From Acanthosepion esculentum (lineage: Eukaryota > Mollusca > Cephalopoda > Sepiida > Sepiidae): 64,000 bases of DNA. Positions 12,901 to 26,819 of the stretch are shown in pieces. The stretch covers positions 30,210,968 through 30,274,967 of the forward strand of contig OZ038509.1 in NCBI GenBank assembly GCA_964036315.1. The letters are read 5' to 3'. The translations under genes and the position numbers were made by a program. The stretch's first letter is position 1. Every line of letters starts with the position of its first letter. A model generated the notes under the pieces. That model saw nothing but the letters and a program-made list of their open reading frames with translations, was not told where the DNA came from and made no database searches.

Positions 12901-14815
12901 AAATCAAATGGAATTATAGCAGATTTTGTTCTTTTCAATTGAAATTTTTTAAATCAAATGGAATTATAGCAGATTTTGTCATGTTTCAATTGAAAATGTT
13001 AAAATCAATTGGAATTATAGCAGATTTTGTTATGTTTCAATTGAAAATGTTAAAATCAAATGGAATTATAGCAGATTTTGTTATGTTTCAATAGAAAATG
13101 TTAAAATCAAATGGAATTATAGCAGATTTTGTTATGTTTCAATTGAAAATGTTACAATCAAATGGAATTATAGCAGATTTTGTTATTTTCAATTGAAAAT
13201 GTTAAAATCAAATGGAATTATAGCAGATTTTGTTATTTTCAATTGAAAATTTTTAAATGTAATGGAATTATAGCAGATTTTGTTATTTTTCAATTGAAAA
13301 TGTTAAAATCAAATGGAATTATAGCAGATTTTGTTATGTTTCAATTGAAAATGTTAAAATCAAATGGAATTATAGGAGATTTTGTTATGTTTCAATTGAA
13401 AATGTTAAAATCAAATGGAATTATAGGAGATTTTGTTATGTTTCAATTGAAAATGTTACAATCAAATGGAATTATAGGAGATTTTGTTATGTTTCAATTG
13501 AAAATGTTACAATCTAATGGAATTATAGCAGATTTTGTTATTTTCAATTGAAAATGTTACAATCAAATGGAATTATAGCAGATTTTGTTATTTTCAATTG
13601 AAAATTTTTAAATCAAATGGAATTATAGCAGATTTTGTTATGTTTCAATTGAAAATGTTAAAATCAAATGGAATTATAGCAGATTTTGTTATGTTTCAAT
13701 TGAAAATGTTACAATCAAATGGAATTATAGGAGATTTTGTTATGTTTCAATTGAAAATGTTACAATCAAATGGAATTATAGCAGATTTTGTTATTTTCAA
13801 TTGAAAATGTTACAATCAAATGGAATTATAGAAGATGTTGTTATTTTCAATTGAAAATTTTTAAATCAAATGTAATTATAGCAGATTTTGTTATGTTTCA
13901 ATTGAAAATGTTAAAATCAAATGGAATTATAGCAGATTTTGTTATGTTTCAATTGAAAATGTTACAATCAAAAGGAATTATAGCAGATTTTGTTATTTTC
14001 AATTGAAAATTTTTAAATCAAATGGAATTATAGCAGATTTTGTTCTTTTCAATTGAAAATTTTTAAATCAAATGGAATTATAGCAGATTTTGTTATGTTT
14101 CAATTGAAAATGTTAAAATCAATTGGAATTATAGCAGATTTTGTTATGTTTCAATTGAAAATGTTAAAATCAAATAGAATTATAGTAGATTTTGTTATGT
14201 TTCAATTGAAAATGTTAAAATCAAATGGAATTATAGCAGATTTTGTTATGTTTCAATGGAAAATGTTAAAATCAAATGGAATTATAGGAGATTTTGTTAT
14301 GTTTCAATTGAAAATGTTAAAATCAAATGGAATTATAGCAGATTTTGTTATTTTCAATTGAAAATGTTTAAATCAAATGGAATTATAGCAGATTTTGTTA
14401 TTTTCAAATGAAAATGTTAAAATCAAATGGAATTATAGCAGATTTTGTTTTGTTTCAATTGAAAATGTTACAATCAAATGGAATTGTGGGAGATTTTGTT
14501 ATGTTTCAATTGAAAATGTTACAATCAAATGGAATTATAGCAGATTTTGTTATTTTCAATTGAAAATGTTACAATCAAATGGAATTATAGCAGATTTTGT
14601 TATTTTCAATTGAAAATTTTTAAATCAATTGGAATTATAGCAGATTTTGTTATGTTTCAATTGAAAATGTTAAAATCAAATGGAATTATAGCATATTTTG
14701 TTATGTTTCAATTGAAAATGTTACAATCAAATGGAATTATAGCAGATTTTGTTATTTTCAATTGAAAATGTTACAATCAAATGGAATTATAGCAGATTTT
14801 GTTATTTTCAATTGA
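9955..14815 (+). repeat. HOR family B, copy 1 (about 4,861 bp)
   Basis: Landmarks reappear downstream in the same order. The AGAAG unit at 10,031 matches 14,892 (offset 4,861), and the shortened GAAAATGTAAAATC near 10,970 matches 15,831. From about 11,160 the offset is 4,760, since two monomers near 11,050-11,150 are absent downstream. From about 12,060 it is 4,405, since a 355-bp stretch is absent downstream. AGCGG at 12,107 matches 16,512, and the TTCAAATG unit near 14,400 matches 18,805. The match fades near 14,450. Boundaries are accurate to about one monomer. Confidence 0.85.
11700..12060 (+). repeat. 355-bp (seven-monomer) segment present only in family B copy 1
   Basis: The offset between the two family B copies changes from 4,760 to 4,405 across this stretch, a difference of 355 bp or seven monomers. 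The edges fall inside a run of near-identical 50-bp units, so the exact breakpoints cannot be placed. It includes the TTCAAATGAAAATG unit near 11,718. Either copy 1 gained it or copy 2 lost it; unequal exchange between monomers in register would explain both. Confidence 0.75.
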
Positions 14816-17800
14816 AAATGTTAAAATCAAATGGAATTATAGGAGATTTTGTTATGTTTCAATTGAAAATGTTAAAATCAAATGGAATTATAGAAGATTT
14901 TGTTATGTTTCAATTGAAAATGTTAAAATCAAATGGAATTATAGCAGATTTTGTTATTTTTCAATTGAAAATGTTACAATCAAATGGAATTATAGCAGAT
15001 TTTGTTATGTTTCAATTGAAAATGTTAAAATCAAATGGAATTATAGCAGATTTTGTTATGTTTCAATTGAAAATGTTACAATCAAATGGAATTATAGGAG
15101 ATTTTGTTATGTTTCAATTGAAAATGTTACAATCAAATGGAATTATAGCAGATTTTGTTATTTTCAATTGAAAATGTTAAAATCAAATGGAATTATAGCA
15201 GATTTTGTTCTTTTCAATTGAAAATTTTTAAATCAAATGGAATTATAGCAGATTTTGTTATGTTTCAATTGAAAATGTTAAAATCAATTGGAATTATAGC
15301 AGATTTTGTTATGTTTCAATTGAAAATGTTAAAATCAAATGGAATTATAGCAGATTTTGTTATGTTTCAAGTGAAAATGTTAAAATCAAATGGAATTATA
15401 GCAGATTTTGTTATGTTTCAATTGAAAATGTTACAACCAAATGGAATTATAGCAGATTTTGTTATTTTCAATTGAAAATGTTAAAATCAAATGGAATTAT
15501 AGCAGATTTTGTTATTTTCAATTGAAATTTTTTAAATGAAATGGAATTATAGCAGATTTTGTTATGTTTCAATTGAAAATGTTAAAATCAAATGGAATTA
15601 TAGCAGATTTTGTTATTTTTCAATTGAAAATGTTACAATCAAATGGAATTATAGGAGATTTTGTTATGTTTCAATTGAAAATGTTACAATCAAATGGAAT
15701 TATAGCAGATTTTGTTATTTTCAATTGAAAATGTTACAATCAAATGGAATTATAGCAGATTTTGTTATTTTCAATTGAAAATTTTTAAATCAAATGGAAT
15801 TATAGCAGATTTTGTTATGTTTCAATTGAAAATGTAAAATCAAATGGAATTATAGCAGATTTTGTTATGTTTCAATTGAAAATGTTACAATCAAATGGAA
15901 TTATAGCAGATTTTGTTATTTTCAATTGAAAATTTTTAAATCAAATGGAATTATAGCAGATTTTGTTATGTTTCAATTGAAAATGTTACAATCAAATGGA
16001 ATTATAGCAGATTTTGTTATTTTCAATTGAAAATTTTAAAATCAAATGGAATTAGAGCAGATTTTGTTATTTTCAATTGAAAATGTTAAAATCAAATGGA
16101 ATTATAGCAGATTTTGTTATGTTTCAATTGAAAATGTTAAAATCAAATGGAATTATAGGAGATTTTGTTATGTTTCAATTGAAAATGTTAAAATCAAATG
16201 GAATTATAGCAGATTTTGTTATGTTTCAATTGAAAATGTTAAAATCAAATGGAATTATTGGAGATTTTGTTATGTTTCAATTGAAAATGTTAAAATCAAA
16301 TGGAATTATAGCAGATTTTGTTATGTTTCAATTGAAAATGTTAAAATCAAATGGAATTATAGGAGATTTTGTTATGTTTCAATTGAAAATGTTACAATCA
16401 AATGGAATTATAGCAGATTTTGTTATTTTCAATTGAAAATGTTACAATCAAATGGAATTATAGCAGATTTTGTTATTTTCAATTGAAAATGTTAAAATCA
16501 AATGGAATTATAGCGGATTTTGTTATTTTCAATTGAAAATGTTAAAATCAAATGGAATTATAGCAGATTTTGTTATGTTTCAATTGAAAATGTTAAAATC
16601 AAATGGAATTATAGCAGATTTTGTTATGTTTCAATTGAAAATGTTACAATCAAATGGAATTATAGGAGATATTGTTATGTTTCAATTGAAAATGTTACAA
16701 TCAAATGGAATTATAGCAGATTTTGTTATTTTCAATTGAAAATGTTAAAATCAAATGGAATTATAGCAGATTTTGTTCTTTTCAATTGAAAATTTTTAAA
16801 TCAAATGGAATTATAGCAGATTTTGTTATGTTTCAATTGAAAATGTTAAAATCAATTGGAATTATAGCAGATTTTGTTATGTTTCAATTGAAAATGTTAA
16901 AATCAAATGGAATTATAGCAGATTTTGTTATGTTTCAATTGAAAATGTTAAAATCAAATGGAATTATAGCAGATTTTGTTATGTTTCAATTGAAAATGTT
17001 ACAATCAAATGGAATTATAGCAGATTTTGTTATTTTCAATTGAAAATGTTAAAATCAAATGGAATTATAGCAGATTTTGTTATTTTCAATTGAAAATTTT
17101 TAAATGAAATGGAATTATAGCAGATTTTGTTATGTTTCAATTGAAAATGTTAAAATCAAATGGAATTATAGCAGATTTTGTTATTTTTCAATTGAAAATG
17201 TTAAAATCAAATGGAATTATAGCAGATTTTGTTATGTTTCAATTGAAAATGTTAAAATCAAATGGAATTATAGGAGATTTTGTTATGTTTCAATTGAAAA
17301 TGTTAAAATCAAATGGAATTATAGCAGATTTTGTTCTTTTCAATTGAAATTTTTTAAATCAAATGGAATTATAGCAGATTTTGTCATGTTTCAATTGAAA
17401 ATGTTAAAATCAATTGGAATTATAGCAGATTTTGTTATGTTTCAATTGAAAATGTTAAAATCAAATGGAATTATAGCAGATTTTGTTATGTTTCAATAGA
17501 AAATGTTAAAATCAAATGGAATTATAGCAGATTTTGTTATGTTTCAATTGAAAATGTTACAATCAAATGGAATTATAGCAGATTTTGTTATTTTCAATTG
17601 AAAATGTTAAAATCAAATGGAATTATAGCAGATTTTGTTATTTTCAATTGAAAATTTTTAAATGTAATGGAATTATAGCAGATTTTGTTATTTTTCAATT
17701 GAAAATGTTAAAATCAAATGGAATTATAGCAGATTTTGTTATGTTTCAATTGAAAATGTTAAAATCAAATGGAATTATAGGAGATTTTGTTATGTTTCAA

Positions 17801-18855
17801 TTGAAAATGTTAAAATCAAATGGAATTATAGGAGATTTTGTTATGTTTCAATTGAAAATGTTACAATCAAATGGAATTATAGGAGATTTTGTTATGTTTC
17901 AATTGAAAATGTTACAATCTAATGGAATTATAGCAGATTTTGTTATTTTCAATTGAAAATGTTACAATCAAATGGAATTATAGCAGATTTTGTTATTTTC
18001 AATTGAAAATTTTTAAATCAAATGGAATTATAGCAGATTTTGTTATGTTTCAATTGAAAATGTTAAAATCAAATGGAATTATAGCAGATTTTGTTATGTT
18101 TCAATTGAAAATGTTACAATCAAATGGAATTATAGGAGATTTTGTTATGTTTCAATTGAAAATGTTACAATCAAATGGAATTATAGCAGATTTTGTTATT
18201 TTCAATTGAAAATGTTACAATCAAATGGAATTATAGCAGATGTTGTTATTTTCAATTGAAAATTTTTAAATCAAATGTAATTATAGCAGATTTTGTTATG
18301 TTTCAATTGAAAATGTTAAAATCAAATGGAATTATAGCAGATTTTGTTATGTTTCAATTGAAAATGTTACAATCAAAAGGAATTATAGCAGATTTTGTTA
18401 TTTTCAATTGAAAATTTTTAAATCAAATGGAATTATAGCAGATTTTGTTATTTTCAATTGAAAATTTTTAAATCAAATGGAATTATAGCAGATTTTGTTA
18501 TGTTTCAATTGAAAATGTTAAAATCAATTGGAATTATAGCAGATTTTGTTATGTTTCAATTGAAAATGTTAAAATCAAATAGAATTATAGTAGATTTTGT
18601 TATGTTTCAATTGAAAATGTTAAAATCAAATGGAATTATAGCAGATTTTGTTATGTTTCAATTGAAAATGTTAAAATCAAATGGAATTATAGGAGATTTT
18701 GTTATGTTTCAATTGAAAATGTTAAAATCAAATGGAATTATAGCAGATTTTGTTATTTTCAATTGAAAATGTTTAAATCAAATGGAATTATAGCAGATTT
18801 TGTTATTTTCAAATGAAAATGTTAAAATCAAATGGAATTATAGCAGATTTTGTTA
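14816..18855 (+). repeat. HOR family B, copy 2
   Basis: It follows copy 1 at offsets 4,861, 4,760 and then 4,405. Shared rare bases support true homology: AGAAG at 14,892, GAAAATGTAAAATC near 15,831, GAATTAGAGCAG near 16,050, AGCGG at 16,512 and AAATGTAATGG near 17,660. Private changes include AGGAGATATTG near 16,664, which recurs much later at 42,553. After about 18,855 the order of variants no longer follows copy 1. Confidence 0.85.
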
Positions 18856-19609
18856 TGTTTCAATTGAAAATGTTAAAATCAAATGGAATTATAGGAGATT
18901 TTGTTATGTTTCAATTGAAAATGTTAAAATCAAATGGAATTATAGCAGATTTTGTTATGTTTCAATTGAAAATGTTAAAATCAAATGGAATTATAGGAGA
19001 TTTTGTTATGTTTCAATTGAAAATGTTAAAATCAATTGGAATTATAGCAGATTTTGTTATGTTTCAATTGAAAATGTTAAAATCAAATGGAATTATAGCA
19101 TATTTTGTTATGTTTCAATTGAAAATGTTACAATCAAATGGAATTATAGCAGATTTTGTTATTTTCAATTGAAAATGTTACAATCAAATGGAATTATAGC
19201 AGATTTTGTTATTTTCAATTGAAAATGTTAAAATCAAATGGAATTATAGCAGATTTTGTTATTTTCAATTGAAAATTTTTAAATCAAATGGAATTATAGC
19301 AGATTTTGTTATGTTTCAATTGAAAATGTTAAAATCAAATGGAATTATGGCAGATTTTGTTATTTTTCAATTGAAAATGTTACAATCAAATGGAATTATA
19401 GCAGATTTTGTTATTTTCAATTGAAAATGTTACAATCAAATGGAATTATAGCAGATTTTGTTATTTTCAATTGAAAATTTTTAAATCAAATGGAATTATA
19501 GCAGATTTTGTTATGTTTCAATTGAAAATGTTACAATCAAATGGAATTATAGCAGATTTTGTTATGTTTCAATTGAAAATGTTACAATCAAATGGAATTA
19601 TAGCAGATT
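18856..19609 (+). repeat. Satellite between HOR families B and C
   Basis: This is ordinary monomer array. The block 19,206-19,424, marked by a TTATGGCAG unit near 19,345, matches 23,461-23,679 at offset 4,255. A further 202-bp block (about 19,408-19,609) separates it from family C copy 1 and is missing at the matching place downstream. No non-satellite sequence is visible. Confidence 0.8.
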
Positions 19610-20877
19610 TTGTTATTTTCAATTGAAAATGTTACAATCAAATGGAATTATAGCAGATTTTGTTATTTTCAATTGAAAATTTTTAAATCAAATGGAATTA
19701 TAGCAGATTTTGTTATGTTTCAATTGAAAATGTTAAAATCAAATGGAATTATAGCAGATTTTGTAATGTTTCAATTGAAAATGTTACAATCAAATGGAAT
19801 TATAGCAGATTTTGTTATGTTTCAATTGAAAATGTTAAAATCAAATGGAATTATAGGAGATTTTGTTATGTTTCAATGGAAAATGTTAAAATCAATTGGA
19901 ATTATAGCAGATTTTGTTATGTTTCAATTGAAAATGTTACAATCAAATGGAATTATAGGAGATTTTGTTATGTTTCAATTGAAAATGTTACAATCAAATG
20001 GAATTATAGCAGATTTTGTTATTTTCAATTGAAAATGTTACAATCAAATGGAATTATAGCAGATTTTGTTATTTTCAATTGAAAATGTTAAAATCAAATG
20101 GAATTATAGCAGATTTTGTTATGTTTCAATTGAAAATGTTAAAATCAAATGGAATTATAGGAGATTTTGTTATGTTTCAATTGAAAATGTTAAAATCAAA
20201 TGGAATTATAGCAGATTTTGTTATGTTTCAATTGAAAATGTTACAATCAAATGGAATTATAGCAGATTTTGTTATGTTTCAATTGAAAATGTTACAATCA
20301 AATGGAATTATAGCAGATTTTGTTATTTTCAATTGAAAATATTACAATCAAATGGAATTATAGCAGATTTTGTTATTTTCAATTGAAAATTTTTAAATCA
20401 AATAGAATTATATCAGATTTTGTTATGTTTCAATTGAAAATGTTAAAATCAAATGGAATTATAGCAGATTTTGTTATGTTTCAATTGAAAATGTTAAAAT
20501 GAAATGGAATTATAGCAGATTTTGTTATTTTTCAATTGAAAATGTTAAAATCAAATGTAATTATAGCAGATTTTGTTATGTTTCAATTGAAAATGTTACA
20601 ATCAAATGGGATTATAGCAGATTTTGTTATGTTTCAATTGAAAATGTTAAAATCAAATGGAATTATAGCAGATTTTGTTATTTTCAACTGAAAATGTTAC
20701 AATCAAATGGAATTATAGCAGATTTTGTTATTTTTCAATTGAAAATGTTAAAATCAAATGTAATTATAGCAGATTTTGTTATGTTTCAATTGAAAATGTT
20801 ACAATCAAATGGAATTATAGCAGATTTTGTTATGTTTCAATTGAAAATGTTACAATCAAATGGAATTATAGCAGATT
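19610..20877 (+). repeat. HOR family C, copy 1 (1,268 bp)
   Basis: The order of variants from 19,610 recurs from 20,878 at offset 1,268. Shared landmarks are GTAATGTTTC near 19,763, TTTCAATGGAAAATG near 19,871, GAAAATATTAC near 20,336, AATAGAATTATATCAG near 20,401, AAAATGAAATGG near 20,497, TCAAATGGGATT near 20,603 and TTCAACTGAAAATG near 20,683. The match with copy 2 ends near 20,800. Confidence 0.88.
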
Positions 20878-23662
20878 TTGTTATTTTCAATTGAAAATGT
20901 TACAATCAAATGGAATTATAGCAGATTTTGTTATTTTCAATTGAAAATTTTTAAATCAAATGGAATTATAGCAGATTTTGTTATGTTTCAATTGAAAATG
21001 TTAAAATCAAATGGAATTATAGCAGATTTTGTAATGTTTCAATTGAAAATGTTACAATCAAATGGAATTATAGCAGATTTTGTTATGTTTCAATTGAAAA
21101 TGTTAAAATCAAATGGAATTATAGGAGATTTTGTTATGTTTCAATGGAAAATGTTAAAATCAATTGGAATTATAGCAGATTTTGTTATGTTTCAATTGAA
21201 AATGTTACAATCAAATGGAATTATAGGAGATTTTGTTATGTTTCAATTGAAAATGTTACAATCAAATGGAATTATAGCAGATTTTGTTATTTTCAATTGA
21301 AAATGTTACAATCAAATGGAATTATAGCAGATTTTGTTATTTTCAATTGAAAATGTTAAAATCAAATGGAATTATAGCAGATTTTGTTATGTTTCAATTG
21401 AAAATGTTAAAATCAAATGGAATTATAGGAGATTTTGTTATGTTTCAATTGAAAATGTTAAAATCAAATGGAATTATAGCAGATTTTGTTATGTTTCAAT
21501 TGAAAATGTTACAATCAAATGGAATTATAGCAGATTTTGTTATGTTTCAATTGAAAATGTTACAATCAAATGGAATTATAGCAGATTTTGTTATTTTCAA
21601 TTGAAAATATTACAATCAAATGGAATTATAGCAGATTTTGTTATTTTCAATTGAAAATTTTTAAATCAAATAGAATTATATCAGATTTTGTTATGTTTCA
21701 ATTGAAAATGTTAAAATCAAATGGAATTATAGCAGATTTTGTTATGTTTCAATTGAAAATGTTAAAATGAAATGGAATTATAGCAGATTTTGTTATTTTT
21801 CAATTGAAAATGTTAAAATCAAATGTAATTATAGCAGATTTTGTTATGTTTCAATTGAAAATGTTACAATCAAATGGGATTATAGCAGATTTTGTTATGT
21901 TTCAATTGAAAATGTTAAAATCAAATGGAATTATAGCAGATTTTGTTATTTTCAACTGAAAATGTTACAATCAAATGGAATTATAGCAGATTTTGTTATT
22001 TTTCAATTGAAAATGTTAAAATCAAATGTAATTATAGCAGATTTTGTTATGTTTCAATTGAAAATGTTAAAATCAAATGGAATTATAGCAGATTTTGTTA
22101 TTTTTCAATTGAAAATGTTACAATCAAATGGAATTATAGCAGATTTTGTTATGTTTCAATTGAAAATGTTAAAATCAAATGGAATTATAGCAGATTTTGT
22201 TATTTTTCAATTGAAAATGTTAAAATCAAATGGAATTATAGCAGATTTTATTATGTTTCAATTGAAAATGTTAAAATCAAATGGAATTATAGGAGATTTT
22301 GTTATGTTTCAATTGAAAATGTTAAAATCAAATGGAATTATAGGAGATTTTGTTATTTTCAATTGAAAATGTTACAATCAAATGGAATTATAGCAGATTT
22401 TGTTATTTTCAATTGAAAATGTTACAATCAAATGGAATTATAGCAGATTTTGTTATTTTCAATTGAAAATGTTACAATCAAATGGAATTATAGCAGATTT
22501 TGTTATTTTCAATTGAAAATTTTTAAATCAAATGTAATTATAGCAGATTTTGTTATGTTTCAATTGAAAATGTTAAAATCAAATGGAATTATAGCAGATT
22601 TTGTTATGTTTCAATTGAAAATGTTACAATCAAATGGAATTATAGCAGATTTTGTTATTTTCAATTGAAAATTTTTAAATCAAATGGAATTATAGCAGAT
22701 TTTGTTATGTTTCAATTGAAAATGTTACAATCAAATGGAATTATAGCAGCTTTTGTTATTTTCAATTGAAAAATTTTAAATCAAATGGAATTATAGCAGA
22801 TTTTGTTATTTTCAATTGAAAATGTTAAAATCAAATGGAATTATAGCAGATTTTGTTATGTTTCCATTGAAAATGTTAAAATCAAATGGAATTATAGGAG
22901 ATTTTGTTATGTTTCAATTGAAAATGTTAAAATCAAATGGAATTATAGCAGATTTTGTTATGTTTCAATTGAAAATGTTAAAATCAAATGGAATTATAGG
23001 AGATTTTGTTATGTTTCAATTGAAAATGTTACAATCAAATGGAATTATAGCAGATTTTGTTATTTTCAATTGAAAATTTTTAAATCAAATGGAATTATAG
23101 CAGATTTTGTTATGTTTCAATTGAAAATGTTACAATCAAATGGAATTGTGGGAGATTTTGTTATGTTTCAATTGAAAATGTTACAATCAAATGGAATTAT
23201 AGCAGATTTTGTTATTTTCAATTGAAAATGTTACAATCAAATGGAATTATAGCAGATTTTGTTATTTTCAATTGAAAATTTTTAAATCAATTGGAATTAT
23301 AGCAGATTTTGTTATGTTTCAATTGAAAATGTTAAAATCAAATGGAATTATAGCATATTTTGTTATGTTTCAATTGAAAATGTTACAATCAAATGGAATT
23401 ATAGCAGATTTTGTTATTTTCAATTGAAAATGTTACAATCAAATGGAATTATAGCAGATTTTGTTATTTTCAATTGAAAATGTTAAAATCAAATGGAATT
23501 ATAGCAGATTTTGTTATTTTCAATTGAAAATTTTTAAATCAAATGGAATTATAGCAGATTTTGTTATGTTTCAATTGAAAATGTTAAAATCAAATGGAAT
23601 TATGGCAGATTTTGTTATGTTTCAATTGAAAATGTTACAATCAAATGGAATTATAGCAGATT
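20878..23662 (+). repeat. HOR family C, copy 2 (2,785 bp)
   Basis: It carries all landmarks of copy 1 at offset 1,268, then continues for about 1.5 kb that copy 1 lacks. The combined pattern recurs from 23,663 at offset 2,785 up to about 25,495. Its last part (about 22,710-23,480) is different. That part holds an AGCAGCT unit at 22,745, a TTTCCATTG unit at 22,861 and a GAATTGTGGGAG unit at 23,143, the last shared with 14,481. Confidence 0.86.
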
Positions 23663-25494
23663 TTGTTATTTTCAATTGAAAATGTTACAATCAAATGGAA
23701 TTATAGCAGATTTTGTTATTTTCAATTGAAAATTTTTAAATCAAATGGAATTATAGCAGATTTTGTTATGTTTCAATTGAAAATGTTAAAATCAAATGGA
23801 ATTATAGCAGATTTTGTAATGTTTCAATTGAAAATGTTACAATCAAATGGAATTATAGCAGATTTTGTTATGTTTCAATTGAAAATGTTAAAATCAAATG
23901 GAATTATAGGAGATTTTGTTATGTTTCAATGGAAAATGTTAAAATCAATTGGAATTATAGCAGATTTTGTTATGTTTCAATTGAAAATGTTACAATCAAA
24001 TGGAATTATAGGAGATTTTGTTATGTTTCAATTGAAAATGTTACAATCAAATGGAATTATAGCAGATTTTGTTATTTTCAATTGAAAATGTTACAATCAA
24101 ATGGAATTATAGCAGATTTTGTTATTTTCAATTGAAAATGTTAAAATCAAATGGAATTATAGCAGATTTTGTTATGTTTCAATTGAAAATGTTAAAATCA
24201 AATGGAATTATAGGAGATTTTGTTATGTTTCAATTGAAAATGTTAAAATCAAATGGAATTATAGCAGATTTTGTTATGTTTCAATTGAAAATGTTACAAT
24301 CAAATGGAATTATAGCAGATTTTGTTATGTTTCAATTGAAAATGTTACAATCAAATGGAATTATAGCAGATTTTGTTATTTTCAATTGAAAATATTACAA
24401 TCAAATGGAATTATAGCAGATTTTGTTATTTTCAATTGAAAATTTTTAAATCAAATAGAATTATATCAGATTTTGTTATGTTTCAATTGAAAATGTTAAA
24501 ATCAAATGGAATTATAGCAGATTTTGTTATGTTTCAATTGAAAATGTTAAAATGAAATGGAATTATAGCAGATTTTGTTATTTTTCAATTGAAAATGTTA
24601 AAATCAAATGTAATTATAGCAGATTTTGTTATGTTTCAATTGAAAATGTTACAATCAAATGGGATTATAGCAGATTTTGTTATGTTTCAATTGAAAATGT
24701 TAAAATCAAATGGAATTATAGCAGATTTTGTTATTTTCAACTGAAAATGTTACAATCAAATGGAATTATAGCAGATTTTGTTATTTTTCAATTGAAAATG
24801 TTAAAATCAAATGTAATTATAGCAGATTTTGTTATGTTTCAATTGAAAATGTTAAAATCAAATGGAATTATAGCAGATTTTGTTATTTTTCAATTGAAAA
24901 TGTTACAATCAAATGGAATTATAGCAGATTTTGTTATGTTTCAATTGAAAATGTTAAAATCAAATGGAATTATAGCAGATTTTGTTATTTTTCAATTGAA
25001 AATGTTAAAATCAAATGGAATTATAGCAGATTTTATTATGTTTCAATTGAAAATGTTAAAATCAAAAGGAATTATAGGAGATTTTGTTATGTTTCAATAG
25101 AAAATGTTAAAATCAAATGGAATTATAGGAGATTTTGTTATTTTCAATTGAAAATGTTACAATCAAATGGAATTATAGCAGATTTTGTTATTTTCAATTG
25201 AAAATGTTACAATCAAATGGAATTATAGCAGATTTTGTTATTTTCAATTGAAAATGTTACAATCAAATGGAATTATAGCAGATTTTGTTATTTTCAATTG
25301 AAAATTTTTAAATCAAATGTAATTATAGCAGATTTTGTTATGTTTCAATTGAAAATGTTAAAATCAAATGGAATTATAGCAGATTTTGTTATGTTTCAAT
25401 TGAAAATGTTACAATCAAATGGAATTATAGCAGATTTTGTTATTTTCAATTGAAAATTTTTAAATCAAATGGAATTATAGCAGATTTTGTTATT
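23663..25494 (+). repeat. HOR family C, copy 3
   Basis: It follows copy 2 at offset 2,785, with the same GTAATG, CAATGG, AATATTAC, ATATCAG, AATGAAATGG, GGGATT and CAACTG units in order. Private changes are AAATCAAAAGG near 25,065 and TTTCAATAG near 25,093. Past about 25,495 the order of variants switches to that of family D. Confidence 0.86.
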
Positions 25495-26214
25495 TTCAAT
25501 TGAAAATGTTAAAATCAAATGGAATTATAGCAGATTTTGTTATGTTTCAATTGAAAATGTTAAAATCAAATGGAATTATAGGAGATTTTGTTATGTTTCA
25601 ATTGAAAATGTTAAAATCAAATGGAATTATAGCAGATTTTGTTATGTTTCAATTGAAAATGTTAAAATCAAATGGAATTATAGGAGATTTTCTTATGTTT
25701 CAATTGAAAATGTTAAAATCAAATGGAATTATAGCAGATTTTGTTATGTTTCAATTGAAAATGTTAAAATCAAATGGAATTATAGGAGATTTTGTTATGT
25801 TTCAATTGAAAATGTTACAATCAAATGGAATTATATCAGATTTTGTTATGTTTCAATTGAAAATGTTAAAATCAAATGGAATTATAGGAGATTTTGTTAT
25901 GTTTCAATTGAAAATGTTAAAATCAAATGGAATTATATCAGATTTTGTTATGTTTCAATTGAAAATGTTACAATCAAATGGAATTATAGCAGATTTTGTT
26001 ATGTTTCAATTGAAAATGTTACAATCAAATGGAATTATAGCAGATTTTGTTATTTTCAATTGAAAATTTTAAAATCAAATGGAATTATAGCAGATTTTGT
26101 TATTTTCAATTGAAAATGTTAAAATCAAATGGAATTATAGCAGATTTTGTTATGTTTCAATTGAAAATGTTACAATCAAATGGAATTATAGCAGCTTTTG
26201 TTATTTTCAATTGA
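25454..26214 (+). repeat. 761-bp HOR unit, copy 1
   Basis: A run of alternating AGCAG and AGGAG monomers with ATATCAG units repeats at offset 761: the AGCAGCT marker is at 26,190 here and 26,951 in the next unit. This copy has AGGAGATTTTC near 25,681 where the next has AGGAGATTTTG. Within it, canonical and AGGAG monomers alternate, giving a local two-monomer (102-bp) period. Confidence 0.82.
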
Positions 26215-26819
26215 AAAATTTTAAATCAAATGGAATTATAGCAGATTTTGTTATTTTCAATTGAAAATGTTAAAATCAAATGGAATTATAGCAGATTTTG
26301 TTATGTTTCCATTGAAAATGTTAAAATCAAATGGAATTATAGGAGATTTTGTTATGTTTCAATTGAAAATGTTAAAATCAAATGGAATTATAGCAGATTT
26401 TGTTATGTTTCAATTGAAAATGTTAAAATCAAATGGAATTATAGGAGATTTTGTTATGTTTCAATTGAAAATGTTAAAATCAAATGGAATTATAGCAGAT
26501 TTTGTTATGTTTCAATTGAAAATGTTAAAATCAAATGGAATTATAGGAGATTTTGTTATGTTTCAATTGAAAATGTTACAATCAAATGGAATTATATCAG
26601 ATTTTGTTATGTTTCAATTGAAAATGTTAAAATCAAATGGAATTATAGGAGATTTTGTTATGTTTCAATTGAAAATGTTAAAATCAAATGGAATTATATC
26701 AGATTTTGTTATGTTTCAATTGAAAATGTTACAATCAAATGGAATTATAGCAGATTTTGTTATGTTTCAATTGAAAATGTTACAATCAAATGGAATTATA
26801 GCAGATTTTGTTATTTTCA
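26215..26819 (+). repeat. 761-bp HOR unit, copy 2 (runs into family D)
   Basis: It repeats the preceding unit at offset 761 and keeps the alternation of AGCAG and AGGAG monomers. It differs in carrying TTTCCATTG near 26,307 and in lacking the GATTTTC change. The match continues slightly past 26,819, where the larger family D unit is taken to begin, so the division here is a choice. Confidence 0.75.
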
